From Candidatus Methylobacter favarea (GTDB lineage: Bacteria; Pseudomonadota; Gammaproteobacteria; Methylococcales; Methylomonadaceae), in contig NZ_CADCXN010000013.1 of the NCBI RefSeq assembly GCF_902806695.1, forward strand, positions 18,892 to 82,891: a stretch of DNA of 64,000 bases, written 5' to 3'. The notes beneath the pieces are model-generated. The model was not told where the DNA came from. It did no database searches and was given only the letters and a program-made list of their open reading frames with translations. Each line of letters opens with the position of its first letter. Within the stretch, counting starts at the first letter, position 1. Of the stretch, positions 8,714 to 18,455 are shown one piece after another. The translations under genes and the position numbers were made by a program.

Positions 8714-9535
8714 ATGAAAAATTTATTTGAATTTGCCGAGGCCTGTTTGCACCGGCCCAGTATCGATGAAAAACTGGCGCTCAGCCATTACGCCAGGCAC
8801 TTATTGTTAAATGGCGCATTAGATCTGGCGGAAGATCGGCCGCTATTGCCGATTGCCAGTGTCAAGTTTCCCGATAAGCCGGAGTTATTGGCGCCGCGCT
8901 ATATGCCGGCAAGAAAGTTGACTACAACCGATGGCGTAACCGCTTTTTTTCATGCCATTGCTCATGTTGAATTCGTCGCCATCTATCTGGCCTGGGATAT
9001 TGTTTATCGATTTCGCGGCATGCCGAAGCAATTTTATCAGGATTGGCTGCGGGTTGCTGATGAAGAAGCGCAACATTTTGAATTAATCAGAAACCATTTA
9101 CGGACCAGGAGCATTGATTATGGCGATTTGCCCGCTCATTCAGGATTATGGGAGCATGCCATAGCTACGGCCGATGATTTACTGGCCAGGCTGGCTATGG
9201 TTCCCCGGTGTATGGAAGCGCGCGGGCTGGACGTGACCCCGGCTATTATTGAAAAATTCAAAGTGCTTGGCGATGATGACAGTGTGGCAATTTTAAGCCG
9301 GATTTTAACCGATGAAGTCGGGCATGTAGAATCGGGTTCATACTGGTTCAAATTTGTATGCAGGCAAAAAGGTTTTGAACCGGAGGCTAAATACCGGCAA
9401 TTAATCACGCACTATTTTAAAGGTGGCAAGCCAAAAGGCCCTTTTAACAGAGAAATGCGTATAATTGCAGGCTTCTCAAATGCTGAGCTGGACTGGCTGG
9501 AAACACATGGCAATGAAAACACAAAATATTTTTGA
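8714..9535 (+). CDS. DUF455 ferritin-like protein
   Basis: A 273-residue, mostly helical protein of the DUF455 family. Iron-ligand type residues appear in pairs typical of a ferritin-like four-helix bundle: HAIAHVEFVAIY near residue 88, DEEAQHFELI near residue 121, PRCMEARGLD near residue 170 and DEVGHVESG near residue 203. A di-metal oxygen or peroxide chemistry is an inference from this fold; no substrate is known. The open frame continues upstream to 8570, but 8714 is the ATG that begins the recognisable protein (MKNLFEFAE). The 3' end overlaps the nnrS start by 23 bases, suggesting coupling. Confidence 0.85.
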   Translation: MKNLFEFAEACLHRPSIDEKLALSHYARHLLLNGALDLAEDRPLLPIASVKFPDKPELLAPRYMPARKLTTTDGVTAFFHAIAHVEFVAIYLAWDIVYRFRGMPKQFYQDWLRVADEEAQHFELIRNHLRTRSIDYGDLPAHSGLWEHAIATADDLLARLAMVPRCMEARGLDVTPAIIEKFKVLGDDDSVAILSRILTDEVGHVESGSYWFKFVCRQKGFEPEAKYRQLITHYFKGGKPKGPFNREMRIIAGFSNAELDWLETHGNENTKYF

Positions 9536-10688
9536 TTATCCTCTGTTTGCCTTGGGCTTCAGGGTATTTTTTGCCCTTGCCGGATTATCTGCGCTGGTTT
9601 TGATAGTTCTTTGGAACGCTATTTTTAAAGGCGCCTTGACGCTGGATAATTATTTTCCTGCTACTTACTGGCATGGACACGAAATGCTGCTGGGTTATTC
9701 TGTCGCTGTCATTGCCGGTTTTTTATTAACGGCGGTTAAAAACTGGACAGGCAGAGCCACTTTGACAGGCGACCAATTGGCGGCGCTTTGTTTGCTATGG
9801 CTCTATGGGCGCATCGTGCCGTTTTATTGCGGAATATTGCCCGACAGTCTGATTGCACTGATCGATTTCTCTTTTTTACCGGCATTGGCTTATCAGATCA
9901 GCAAACCGATTGTGCAGACAAAGTATTATGCCGGTTTGGTTTTTATCGGAATTTTACTGGTATTAGCATCAGGTAACGGTTTAATACATGCCGAAATTCT
10001 CGGCCTAGCGAAAAACACGGCAGCGCTGGGACTTCAGCTTGTGGAAGCGACTATTATTATTCTGATTCTGGTTATTGCCGGGCGGGTTTTTCCGTTTTTT
10101 ACCGAACGGGGTATACATGGAACACTGGTGACAAGGAGTCTGATTCTGGATGGATCGGCAATTGCGACAGCGGTTAGTGTATTTGGTCTGCAATTAGTTA
10201 ATGCATCAGGAACCGTATTGGCCGTGGCGGCCGTTTTAGCGGTGATTGCAAACGGGGCGCGAGTAGCCGGCTGGTATGTGCAAAGAATCTGGTATGTGCC
10301 GCTGCTGTGGATACTGTATGCCGGTTATGGCTGGATTATTCTGGGTTTTGTTCTGACGGTATTTTCGGCGTATTCGCTGGTGCTGCCGTCTTTAGCCTTG
10401 CATGCTTTTACTATAGGCGGAATCGGCGTCTTGACCTTGGGCATGATGGCGCGGGTATCCTTGGGCCACACCGGCAGGGCGCTCAGGGTTTCCAACGCCA
10501 TGGCTATTGCTTTTATACTGATTAATCTGGCGGCGCTGTTCAGGGTTTTATTACCGATAGCCATGCCGGGCTGGTATGGCGGTTTACTATATGCGTCAAC
10601 GCTTTTATGGCTGGCGGCATTTGCCTTGTTTATCTTTGTGTATGCACCGATTTTAACCAGCGCAAGAGTAGATAGCCAGCAAGGCTGA
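9513..10688 (+). CDS. nnrS: NnrS family membrane protein
   Basis: NnrS proteins are haem- and copper-containing membrane proteins linked to nitric oxide tolerance in denitrifiers. This 391-residue protein has about twelve hydrophobic segments and the family marks YWHGHEMLLGYSVAVIAGFLLTAVKNWTG (split here over residues 52-80), the GRVFPFFTE segment near residue 190, and HAFTIGGIGVLTLGMMARVSLGHTGR near residue 300, with histidines that could bind haem. I chose the ATG at 9513 (MKTQNIF); 9507 is an alternative. It overlaps the DUF455 gene. No NO-responsive regulator or nor genes are in view. Confidence 0.88.
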   Translation: MKTQNIFDYPLFALGFRVFFALAGLSALVLIVLWNAIFKGALTLDNYFPATYWHGHEMLLGYSVAVIAGFLLTAVKNWTGRATLTGDQLAALCLLWLYGRIVPFYCGILPDSLIALIDFSFLPALAYQISKPIVQTKYYAGLVFIGILLVLASGNGLIHAEILGLAKNTAALGLQLVEATIIILILVIAGRVFPFFTERGIHGTLVTRSLILDGSAIATAVSVFGLQLVNASGTVLAVAAVLAVIANGARVAGWYVQRIWYVPLLWILYAGYGWIILGFVLTVFSAYSLVLPSLALHAFTIGGIGVLTLGMMARVSLGHTGRALRVSNAMAIAFILINLAALFRVLLPIAMPGWYGGLLYASTLLWLAAFALFIFVYAPILTSARVDSQQG

Positions 10689-10741
10689 AGCTTGAGCGAT
10701 TACAAAAGTGTTATTTTGATCAGGTTAAAATACTATTTACA

Positions 10742-10804
10742 GCAGAGATCACGCCGTCAAAATCATTTAATTTAACCAAACCTTCGTAGTCTCTGCGTTT
10801 TTTT
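10742..10804 (+). terminator. possible terminator after nnrS
   Basis: The 7-base arms GCAGAGA (10742-10748) and TCTCTGC (10790-10796) are complementary and the second is followed by G and seven T. The 41-base loop is long for an intrinsic terminator, so this is a weak call. It is correctly placed about 55 bases after the nnrS stop. Confidence 0.3.
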
Positions 10805-10907
10805 GGTAATAATAAAACCTGAAATATTTTAACTATAACGCAAGAAACCATTTAATGAAGCGGTTTATCCCAGGCTCATATAAAGAAAGTTACTCGGGCC
10901 TGTTTTT

Positions 10908-12632
10908 CTATACCAGAGGCTTGATAACTTTTATCTTGTCATCAGAAAGTTTATTTTCACGCATTAATAACGGTACTGCCAGGATGCCGACACATGCCAG
11001 CCAGGCCAGCATTTGATAATTGGTTATTGTAAAAATAAAAGCCCAAGCGCTTCTTTCGCGAATATCGGGATAGGCAAGGATGAAGTCGCGGCTAGCCGCA
11101 AAAGCGATGAATTCTCCGATAATTAAGGCCAGGCCCGTAAAAATCAGGCCATAACCGACAATTTTGTCGTATGGAAATTTCCTGTGCCCATCTCCGACTA
11201 GCCGGTTAATTTCAAGTGCCGCCGCTGAATATTGCCGTTCTGTGACATAGCGTATCAGTATTAATGCGAATATTCCTGCTGCCGGAAGATAAGCCGAGAC
11301 GAGCGGAAAGCTGAGATAGCGTCCAGCTAATGCCAGGCCAAAGGTTTTATAAATGGCAAATGCAGCAAATAGCAAATAGCTTGTATAAAGCCAGGAGCCA
11401 AGTTTAGGGCGGTTTGTCTGGCCGCTTAGCAAACAATAGGCGCGATGCGTTATTAAGCCGCCCAAAACAGCATTTAATCCTACGATTAAAAGGCTCTGCA
11501 AACGCTGCCAATCGCTGTAACTGGTATACCATAAATTATCCAGCTGATTTACGAGCAAAAAGCCCAGCAGTTGGATAAATAGTAGAAAACTTGCCAGTCG
11601 TAATGCAGTCAAGCGCTGTAGCCGTTTGTTGTAGCCTAGAACCGCTATCAGAAAAATTAATGTGGAAGCAACGAGTTCCTTATGCCATTCAGCGTGTTCG
11701 TAAACCTTACCGGTCAAAGGAAAAACTTCCTTGCGATCGACTGAAAAAAGTCCCCAGTTTGCTCCGACTATGCCCTCAAATTCACTTTTCCATGACTGGT
11801 TGATTGCCTCGACAATGTTGTAGTCGAAACCATTTTCATTCGCCACTTTTATCAAGCCGCGAATGAACTTGGCCTCGTTTACGATACCGGGTATGGCCCA
11901 TCCCCGCTGGCGTCCAGCACTTGGCCAGCCTGATTCGCCGATGAGTATAGGCTTGCCGGGAGCGATTAAATCAGCCTCGTGCCGGACGTGTTTGTAAATG
12001 CGCTCGATATGGGCCGGCGCCTGATCGACTGAAATCGGTTCATCTTCCCAATAAGGCAAAATGTGGATAGTAATAAAATCCACTTCCCTGATTAACTCAG
12101 GATATTTCATATACATGGACCAGACGTCTGCGTATGAAACCGGCTGTTTAACAGCTTGCTTGACTTGGCGAATATAACCGATAAGTTCTTTCGGCCCAAA
12201 GTCTCCCCGTAACAACACTTCATTGCCTACGATCACTCGCTTGATTACATCAGGATACGCATTGGCGGCCCTGATAAGCTCCTGTATTTCTTTTTGATGA
12301 TCTTTCTTTACTATTCCCAGCCAGGCTCCCTGAGTCATTTTGAGCCCATATTTGCGTGCCAGCGGCGGTATGGCCGGCATGCTGCCTTCGGCGCTGGCGT
12401 AGGTACGAATAGTAAGGGTTTTATCCGCCAAAAGACGCAAATCAGCGTCAAGCTGCTCAGGGGTGGGAAATTTTTCCTCGAGCGGACTTTGGCCTTCCCG
12501 AAACGGCGCAAATGACAGGCTGTTAAGTTTTCCCTTAGGCACATCAGGGCCTACATAGCGGGGCAGGTTATACAGCCACTGTGCAAAGCCGTTAAGCACA
12601 ATAACCAGTACCACGAATGATGCAATTCTCAT
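10908..12632 (-). CDS. membrane-bound GH17 beta-glucan enzyme
   Basis: A 574-residue protein with an N-terminal membrane anchor, an extracytoplasmic glycoside hydrolase family 17 domain (about residues 35-310) and a C-terminal half of about seven hydrophobic segments. The two catalytic acids are visible: Glu138 in IVGNEVLLRG as acid/base and Glu233 in IGESGWPSAG as nucleophile. GH17 enzymes cleave or transfer beta-1,3-glucans. Membrane-bound bacterial GH17 proteins are associated with synthesis or remodelling of periplasmic or cyclic beta-glucans, so transglycosylation is as likely as hydrolysis. No glucan synthase is adjacent. It lies 125 bases downstream of ispG on the same strand. Confidence 0.85.
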   Translation of the reverse strand: MRIASFVVLVIVLNGFAQWLYNLPRYVGPDVPKGKLNSLSFAPFREGQSPLEEKFPTPEQLDADLRLLADKTLTIRTYASAEGSMPAIPPLARKYGLKMTQGAWLGIVKKDHQKEIQELIRAANAYPDVIKRVIVGNEVLLRGDFGPKELIGYIRQVKQAVKQPVSYADVWSMYMKYPELIREVDFITIHILPYWEDEPISVDQAPAHIERIYKHVRHEADLIAPGKPILIGESGWPSAGRQRGWAIPGIVNEAKFIRGLIKVANENGFDYNIVEAINQSWKSEFEGIVGANWGLFSVDRKEVFPLTGKVYEHAEWHKELVASTLIFLIAVLGYNKRLQRLTALRLASFLLFIQLLGFLLVNQLDNLWYTSYSDWQRLQSLLIVGLNAVLGGLITHRAYCLLSGQTNRPKLGSWLYTSYLLFAAFAIYKTFGLALAGRYLSFPLVSAYLPAAGIFALILIRYVTERQYSAAALEINRLVGDGHRKFPYDKIVGYGLIFTGLALIIGEFIAFAASRDFILAYPDIRERSAWAFIFTITNYQMLAWLACVGILAVPLLMRENKLSDDKIKVIKPLV

Positions 12633-12757
12633 ATAGCTTCAGTTCAAAGGTTTTAATGAGGCAGGGATAGAAGATAAGGATTACTCAAAGGCTGAGATAA
12701 AACCTGCGGTGTTCCAGAAGCGCTTGAAATTTTAATTTTTCCGATGCAAATGAAGTG

Positions 12758-13987
12758 TTAATGCGCAGCTGATGAACCGTAATGCGATTCAATATAGCGC
12801 TGCACCACGCCTTGAAATTCTTCAGCAATTTTATCGCCTTTAAGCGTCACTGTTTTCAGGCCATCTTCATACACAGGCGCTACGGGTGACTCGCCCGTAC
12901 CCGGGAGACTGATGCCGATATTGGCGTTTTTGCTTTCCCCCGGACCATTGACTACACAGCCCATGACCGCCACTTCCATGGCTTCAACGCCAGGGTAGCG
13001 GGTACGCCAAACCGGCATTTGATCGCGCAGATAGCTTTGAATGTCCATAGCCAGTTTCTGGAAATAATCGCTGGTCGTGCGGCCGCAGCCGGGGCAGGAA
13101 ATAACCAGGGGGGTAAACGAACGAAAGCCCATGGTTTGTAAAATTTCCTGGGCGACAATAACTTCCTGGGTTCTGGATGCGCCGGGTTCGGGCGTCAGGG
13201 AAATGCGAATCGTATCGCCTATGCCCTGCTGCATTAGCACGGATAAGGCTGCGGATGAAGATACGATGCCTTTGGAGCCCATGCCGGCTTCGGTAAGCCC
13301 CAAATGCAGCGCATAATCACAGCGGCTGGACAGATCCTGATAAATGTTTATCAGTTCCTGCACATTACTGATTTTGCACGACAGAATGATTTTATTTTTT
13401 GCAAGACCAATCTCTTCCGCCTTGGCGGCGCTTTCAAGCGCAGACAGGACAATCGCCTTGCGGGTGACCGCCGGCAAGGGCTCAGGATACTTTAAGGCTC
13501 TGTTTTCATCCAGCAGCCGGGTTAAAACAGCTTGATCCAGACTGCCGCCATTGACGCCGATTCGCACCGGTTTGTCATAACGGCAGGCAAATTCAACCAT
13601 CTGCTGAAATTGCGGATCGCGGCTCTTGCCGCGGCCCACGTTGCCGGGATTAATACGGTACTTATCCAGAGCCTCTGCGCAGTCCGGGTATTTTTCCAGT
13701 AATTTATGGCCGTTGAAATGAAAGTCGCCGACGATAGGTACAGACCAGCCTTTCTGATTCAACCGGCTGCGAATTTCCGCAACGGCTTTGGCGGCTTCTT
13801 CCGAATTAACCGTAATGCGCACCAGTTCGGAACCGGCAGTAGCCAGTTCGATAATTTGCTTAACGGTTGCGGAAACATTGACTGTATCGGTATTGGTCAT
13901 TGATTGCACAACGACAGGAGCGCCGCCTCCTACCTTGACATCGCCAATTGAAACTTGATGGGTAATTTTTCTGAGGCTAATTGACAT
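12758..13987 (-). CDS. ispG: 4-hydroxy-3-methylbut-2-en-1-yl diphosphate synthase IspG
   Basis: IspG (GcpE) carries out the reductive ring opening of MEcPP to HMBPP in the MEP isoprenoid pathway, using a 4Fe-4S cluster. The 409-residue length fits. It starts with the VQSMTNTDT segment, includes the TIM-barrel part ([21 protein letters not shown]), and ends with the bridging cluster domain, where the cysteine ligands lie in SCPGCGRT near residue 300 and [11 protein letters not shown] near residue 345. The MEP pathway gene ispE is also present in the window at about 48 kb. Confidence 0.96.
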   Translation of the reverse strand: MSISLRKITHQVSIGDVKVGGGAPVVVQSMTNTDTVNVSATVKQIIELATAGSELVRITVNSEEAAKAVAEIRSRLNQKGWSVPIVGDFHFNGHKLLEKYPDCAEALDKYRINPGNVGRGKSRDPQFQQMVEFACRYDKPVRIGVNGGSLDQAVLTRLLDENRALKYPEPLPAVTRKAIVLSALESAAKAEEIGLAKNKIILSCKISNVQELINIYQDLSSRCDYALHLGLTEAGMGSKGIVSSSAALSVLMQQGIGDTIRISLTPEPGASRTQEVIVAQEILQTMGFRSFTPLVISCPGCGRTTSDYFQKLAMDIQSYLRDQMPVWRTRYPGVEAMEVAVMGCVVNGPGESKNANIGISLPGTGESPVAPVYEDGLKTVTLKGDKIAEEFQGVVQRYIESHYGSSAAH

Positions 13988-14457
13988 AGACTAAATCTTT
14001 TTGGCAAAGGTTACAGTTATCTGGAAGAATAAATTATACTCCATACCGGATAATGAGCAGAGTTAAATTGTCAAAGCAGATTATCTTCTGATTCTGATAG
14101 ATATCAGGCAACTGGAGCATTATCTACTTTAACAAGCGGAAAATTTCAGCCTGGCTCGTGAATATCTGAAGGCAAGCGCTTTCCAGTTTTTTGAGAAAAG
14201 CAGGTTGAATATTTGCACTATAGCCTTTTAATTGAGCCCATTGTTCGTCTTAATTCATTTAAATTTTCTTAATTTGAAGCCACTATCCGAGTTAAACTTG
14301 ATGTTATTAAATTTTCATAAATCGCGATTGAGCAAAATGCCCAAAATTGGCAATTTGGCCCGTAGTTCGGCTCGTGTATTTCTTACCCTAGGGCCTGATT
14401 TTTTTTGGGGCTCGCTGAAAGTCAATTAGCTCATTTTCAATTCTAATCATTAATCAA
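13988..14457. other. 470-base intergenic region, nothing recognised
   Basis: The stretch between the divergent ispG and helicase genes is AT-rich. A 65-codon open frame at 14232-14429 resembles no family. Around 14340-14380 there is a loosely self-complementary segment (CCAAAATTGG followed by CAATTTGG). I see no tRNA, riboswitch or transposase fragment. It must hold promoters for the two divergent genes. Confidence 0.4.
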
Positions 14458-16377
14458 TTGACAGAAATAGAAGCATTTTTCCACAGCGAAGGACCTTTAT
14501 CAAAGATGATAGCCGGGTATCATTCCAGAGCTGCCCAGCTTGAAATGGCGCAGGCGATTGCTCAGGCGATTGATGAAAACCGGCATTTGATAGCGGAAGC
14601 CGGAACCGGAACCGGCAAGACCTTTGCCTATTTGGTTCCGGCAATTTTATCCGGCAAAAAAGTCATTATTTCGACCGGCACCAAAAATCTCCAGGATCAA
14701 CTTTTTAACAAGGATCTGCCGGTCATTCGCAAAGCAATCCAGGTACCTTTTATTGCCGCCTTGCTAAAAGGCAGAAGCAATTATTTATGCACCTACCGGC
14801 TGCAAAATCCATTAACGTCCGCATTGGGTTTCAGCAAGGAAGATGCCGCGGCCCTGGCAAAAATCAACGCCTGGTCGAAACGGACGCAAACCGGGGATAT
14901 CTCGGAAATGTCAGATGTTGGTGAAGCCGATCCTGTCTGGTATCAGGCAACTTCGACCGTGGACAACTGTCTCGGTCAGGATTGTCCTGATTATGCCAAG
15001 TGTTTTCTGGTCAAGGCCAGGAAGAAAGCCCAGGAGTCTGAAATACTGGTTGTTAATCATCATTTATTATGCGCAGACTGGTCTATTCGCGACAGCGGTT
15101 TTGGCGAATTATTGCCGGATGCTCAGGTTGTTATTATTGATGAAGCCCATCAACTGGCCGAAACGGCATCAAATTTTCTGGGTATTAATGTGGGTGGCAA
15201 ACAGCTCACTGATCTGGCCGGGGATGCGCTCATTGAATATTATAAGGATGCTACCGATATCCCGGCCTTGCGCACCGCCTGCGAAGATCTTGAGCATGAA
15301 GTCAAAGATTTGAGACTGGCGTTCGGTATTGAGCTGAAACGGGGCGAATGGAAGGAAATTGAAAATAATCCCAACATAATCGGCGGCTTGACTGCGGTCA
15401 AGGAGCAGTTACAACGGCTGCGTGATCAATTGGAGCTGGCATCGGTTAAAACCAAGGGGCTGGAATCATGTTTTAAACGCGCTGACGAGTTGCTCCAGCA
15501 ATTAAAAATAATCATGGATGACAACAGCGGCAAATGGATACGCTGGTATGAGACCCATAGAAAAAGCTTTACCTTGAGCAGAACGCCGCTCGATATCGCC
15601 GCAGAATTCAGGTTATTTATGCAGCAGCATAAAGCAGCCTGGATTTTTACTTCGGCCACCCTGAGCGTTGCCAATACGTTTGATCATTTCGTCGCTAATC
15701 TGGGGCTTGACAAGGCCCCCAGCGAAAGTTGGGGCAGCCCGTTTGATTATTCCAGCCAGGCACTGTTTTATCATCCCAAACACTTGCCGCAACCCAACGA
15801 TCCCGGTTTTATCCCGGCGATCGTCGATTTTGCCTTGCCGGTATTGCAGGCCAGCAAGGGCAGGGCGTTTTTTCTTTTTACCAGTCATCGCGCGCTCAGA
15901 CAGGCGGCGGAATTGCTGGAAGATAAAATAGATTATCCCTTGCTGGTTCAGGGCAGCCGTCCTAAAGCGCAATTGCTCGATCAGTTCAAAGCAGCAGGCA
16001 ATGCCGTGTTGCTGGGCACATCGAGTTTCTGGGAAGGCGTGGATGTCAGGGGTGAAGCATTGTCCTGCGTTATTATTGATAAACTGCCGTTCTCATCGCC
16101 TGGCGATCCCGTGTTAAAAGCACGGCTGGCTTCCATGACGCAACAGGGACGCAACCCGTTTTTTGAGCATCAGCTGCCTGCCGCCGTGATTGCCTTGAGA
16201 CAGGGCATAGGACGGTTGATTCGCGATGTCACAGACCGGGGCGTATTGATGGTATGCGATCCGCGCCTGTTAAAACGGTCATACGGCCAGATATTTTTAG
16301 ACAGCGTGCCGGCCATGAAGCGCACCCGCAATATTGACGATGTGCGGGCTTTTTTTCAGCATGAGACTTCAAAATGA
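14458..16377 (+). CDS. DinG/YoaA-type ATP-dependent DNA helicase
   Basis: A 639-residue superfamily 2 helicase of the XPD/DinG group. It has Walker A AGTGTGKTFAYL near residue 48, and four cysteines that fit an iron-sulfur cluster (YLC near residue 109, then NCLGQDC and KC around residues 171-182). The DEAH box IIDEAH lies near residue 229, and motif VI is in ALRQGIGRLIRD near residue 580. The enzyme should unwind DNA 5' to 3' and act in repair. It is of YoaA length rather than the longer DinG. The start is a TTG without a strong ribosome site. tsaB overlaps its end in an ATGA arrangement. Confidence 0.9.
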   Translation: MTEIEAFFHSEGPLSKMIAGYHSRAAQLEMAQAIAQAIDENRHLIAEAGTGTGKTFAYLVPAILSGKKVIISTGTKNLQDQLFNKDLPVIRKAIQVPFIAALLKGRSNYLCTYRLQNPLTSALGFSKEDAAALAKINAWSKRTQTGDISEMSDVGEADPVWYQATSTVDNCLGQDCPDYAKCFLVKARKKAQESEILVVNHHLLCADWSIRDSGFGELLPDAQVVIIDEAHQLAETASNFLGINVGGKQLTDLAGDALIEYYKDATDIPALRTACEDLEHEVKDLRLAFGIELKRGEWKEIENNPNIIGGLTAVKEQLQRLRDQLELASVKTKGLESCFKRADELLQQLKIIMDDNSGKWIRWYETHRKSFTLSRTPLDIAAEFRLFMQQHKAAWIFTSATLSVANTFDHFVANLGLDKAPSESWGSPFDYSSQALFYHPKHLPQPNDPGFIPAIVDFALPVLQASKGRAFFLFTSHRALRQAAELLEDKIDYPLLVQGSRPKAQLLDQFKAAGNAVLLGTSSFWEGVDVRGEALSCVIIDKLPFSSPGDPVLKARLASMTQQGRNPFFEHQLPAAVIALRQGIGRLIRDVTDRGVLMVCDPRLLKRSYGQIFLDSVPAMKRTRNIDDVRAFFQHETSK

Positions 16378-17057
16378 AATTATTAGCCGTGGAAACTGCG
16401 ACCGCAGCCTGTTCGGCAGCATTGTTTATTGATGGCGAAATTGCCGAGCGTTTTGAAGTGGCGCCTAAAGAGCACACCCGCCTGATTTTGCCGATGATTG
16501 ATTCGTTAATGGCAGAAGCCGGGTTAAAGCCTCATGATCTGGATGCGCTGGCATTTGGCTGCGGCCCCGGCTCGTTTACCGGGGTGCGAATTGCGACCGG
16601 CGTCATTCACGGCATCGCTTTTGGCGCTGATTTACCGGTAGTCCCTGTGTCAACCCTGGCGGCAATCGCTCAGGATTTTTTTGATAAAAAAGCCGGCAGC
16701 GTGGCCTTTACGGCAATGGATGCGCGCATGGGGGAGATTTTCTGGGGCGTTTATCTACGCAATAACCGGGGCTATGCCGAATTGACCGGCATCGAGTCTG
16801 TAACGGCGGCGGAAATGATTGAATTTCCCGATTTAACGGGCGTGGGCGTGGGTTCCGGCTGGGGCGTTTACCGGCAGCAATTAATGACCCGCCTGGCCGG
16901 CCGCGTCAATCATAGTGAAATTGATTATTTGCCCCGGGCAAGGGCGGTTGCCCGCTTGGGGGCTTACGGCTTCGAGCAGGGGCTGGCTGTTGACGTGGAG
17001 CATGCCATGCCCGTTTACCTCCGGGATAAGGTGGCAAAAAAAGAATCGGAACGATAA
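16374..17057 (+). CDS. tsaB: tRNA threonylcarbamoyladenosine synthesis protein TsaB
   Basis: TsaB is the inactive ASKHA-fold partner of TsaD in the complex that makes t6A37 in ANN-decoding tRNAs. The 227-residue protein shows LLAVETATAACSAAL at the N terminus and FGCGPGSFTGVRIATG near residue 61, both diagnostic. The start overlaps the helicase stop by 4 bases. A Sua5/YciO-type gene follows 40 bases downstream, which is functionally fitting because Sua5-type proteins make the threonylcarbamoyl-AMP used by the complex. Confidence 0.93.
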   Translation: MKLLAVETATAACSAALFIDGEIAERFEVAPKEHTRLILPMIDSLMAEAGLKPHDLDALAFGCGPGSFTGVRIATGVIHGIAFGADLPVVPVSTLAAIAQDFFDKKAGSVAFTAMDARMGEIFWGVYLRNNRGYAELTGIESVTAAEMIEFPDLTGVGVGSGWGVYRQQLMTRLAGRVNHSEIDYLPRARAVARLGAYGFEQGLAVDVEHAMPVYLRDKVAKKESER

Positions 17058-17062
17058 TACGG

Positions 17063-17068
17063 TATAAT
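17063..17068 (+). promoter_or_regulatory. possible -10 element before the Sua5/YciO gene
   Basis: A consensus TATAAT stands 29 bases before the ATG at 17098, in the gap after tsaB. No good -35 hexamer is seen at the right distance, so this could be chance or an extended -10 type promoter. Confidence 0.25.
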
Positions 17069-17097
17069 GGCTCGATATTTAGTCACTTCGTAAATAA

Positions 17098-17721
17098 ATG
17101 GCTCAGTTTTTTGAGATACACCCGGAAAATCCTCAGCTGCGCCTGATTCATAGTGCGGTAGACATAATCCGTAAAGGCGGTGTTATTGCTTATCCAACCG
17201 ATTCATCCTATGCGATTGGGTGCCAAATCGGCGATAAACAGGCGCTGGACAAGATTCGCAGTATCAGACGGTTAGAGGATAAACACGATTTCACCCTGGT
17301 GTGCAAAGATCTGACCCAGGTATCCATGTTCACCAAAATCGGCAATGATGCTTATCGGCTGATTAAGGCTTTAACGCCCGGGCCTTTCACCTTTATACTG
17401 GATGCTACGCGCGAAGTGCCGCGCCGATTGCAGCATCCGAAGAAAAAAACCATAGGCATACGCATTCCGGATAATCCGGTTGCGCAACTGCTGGTTCAGG
17501 AACTGGGCGAGCCCTTGCTTAGTTCTACATTATTGTTGCCGGGCGACAGTGATGCCCTGACTGATCCGTACGATATCAGGAACAAGCTTGAACATGAACT
17601 GGAGCTGGTGATAGATGCGGGAATTATTGAATTTGAACAAACGACGATGATCGAATTTTCCAAAAACGGCCCGGAAATTATCAGACAGGGCAAAGGCTTT
17701 GCCCCTATGCTTGAACAATAA
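17098..17721 (+). CDS. Sua5/YciO/YrdC family protein (L-threonylcarbamoyladenylate synthase type)
   Basis: A 207-residue YrdC-fold protein. The nucleotide/carbamoyl pocket segment GGVIAYPTDSSYAIG (near residue 27), the KHDFTLVCKDL segment, LTPGPFTFIL near residue 95 and IGIRIPDNPVA near residue 122 identify the family. The N-terminal MAQFFEIHPENPQ and the general pattern are closer to YciO than to TsaC, so the exact role in t6A synthesis is uncertain. Location just after tsaB supports a tRNA-modification link. Confidence 0.88.
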   Translation: MAQFFEIHPENPQLRLIHSAVDIIRKGGVIAYPTDSSYAIGCQIGDKQALDKIRSIRRLEDKHDFTLVCKDLTQVSMFTKIGNDAYRLIKALTPGPFTFILDATREVPRRLQHPKKKTIGIRIPDNPVAQLLVQELGEPLLSSTLLLPGDSDALTDPYDIRNKLEHELELVIDAGIIEFEQTTMIEFSKNGPEIIRQGKGFAPMLEQ

Positions 17722-17736
17722 AGGAGAATAGCCAGG

Positions 17737-18387
17737 ATGAATGAATTGACCATGATGCAGCGCGTAGTCGTCTGGTTTTTGCCGGTGGTTTTCGCAATTA
17801 CCGTGCATGAGGTGGCCCACGGCTGGGTGGCGAAAAAATACGGCGACAACACTGCCTTCATGCTGGGCCGGTTAACTTTAAACCCGATCAGGCATATTGA
17901 TATGGTCGGGACGATTATCCTTCCGGGGTTATTGCTATTGACCGGCACGGGCTTTATTTTTGGCTGGGCAAAGCCGGTTCCGGTGGATGCCAGGAATTTC
18001 AAACATCCCCGCCATGATATGGCTATTGTCGCGCTGGCGGGCCCGATGGCGAATTTATTGATGGCAATTGCCTGGGCATTGCTGGTGCGGCTGGGAGCAA
18101 TAATCAGCGCCGAATATATATCACTGCCGTTGATTTACACGGGAATTGCCGGTATTTCAATTAATCTGGTTCTGGCCCTGATTAACCTATTGCCGATTCC
18201 GCCTTTGGATGGCAGCCGGATATTAACAGGTATTTTGCCGGCTAAACTGGCATGGCAATACAATCAGCTCGAACGTTTCGGATTTATTATTTTGCTGGTA
18301 TTGTTATATACGCAGGTTTTAGGCGCAATTTTAGCTTACCCTATGTATGTGGCTCAGAAAGTGTTTTTTTCAATTGCCGGCCTGTAA
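17737..18387 (+). CDS. site-2 protease (M50) family membrane protein
   Basis: A 216-residue polytopic protein with the zinc protease motif HEVAHGW in its first membrane helix (near residue 22) and the second zinc-ligand motif LPIPPLDGSRI near residue 150, so both halves of the intramembrane active site are intact. It is of the short type without PDZ or CBS domains. Its substrate is unknown. An AAGGAG ribosome site lies 10 bases before the ATG. In many proteobacteria this short M50 gene lies next to scpA, as here, though no functional link is established. Confidence 0.88.
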   Translation: MNELTMMQRVVVWFLPVVFAITVHEVAHGWVAKKYGDNTAFMLGRLTLNPIRHIDMVGTIILPGLLLLTGTGFIFGWAKPVPVDARNFKHPRHDMAIVALAGPMANLLMAIAWALLVRLGAIISAEYISLPLIYTGIAGISINLVLALINLLPIPPLDGSRILTGILPAKLAWQYNQLERFGFIILLVLLYTQVLGAILAYPMYVAQKVFFSIAGL

Positions 18388-18455
18388 AGCCCGCTTTTTA
18401 TCCGCCTGACAGACCCGGAGCAAGTGACGATTGACGGTGCAGGCCTCCTTTAGAT

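Noticed and set aside
14232..14429. 65-codon frame in the ispG-helicase gap
   Set aside because: No ribosome site, no family pattern and biased composition.
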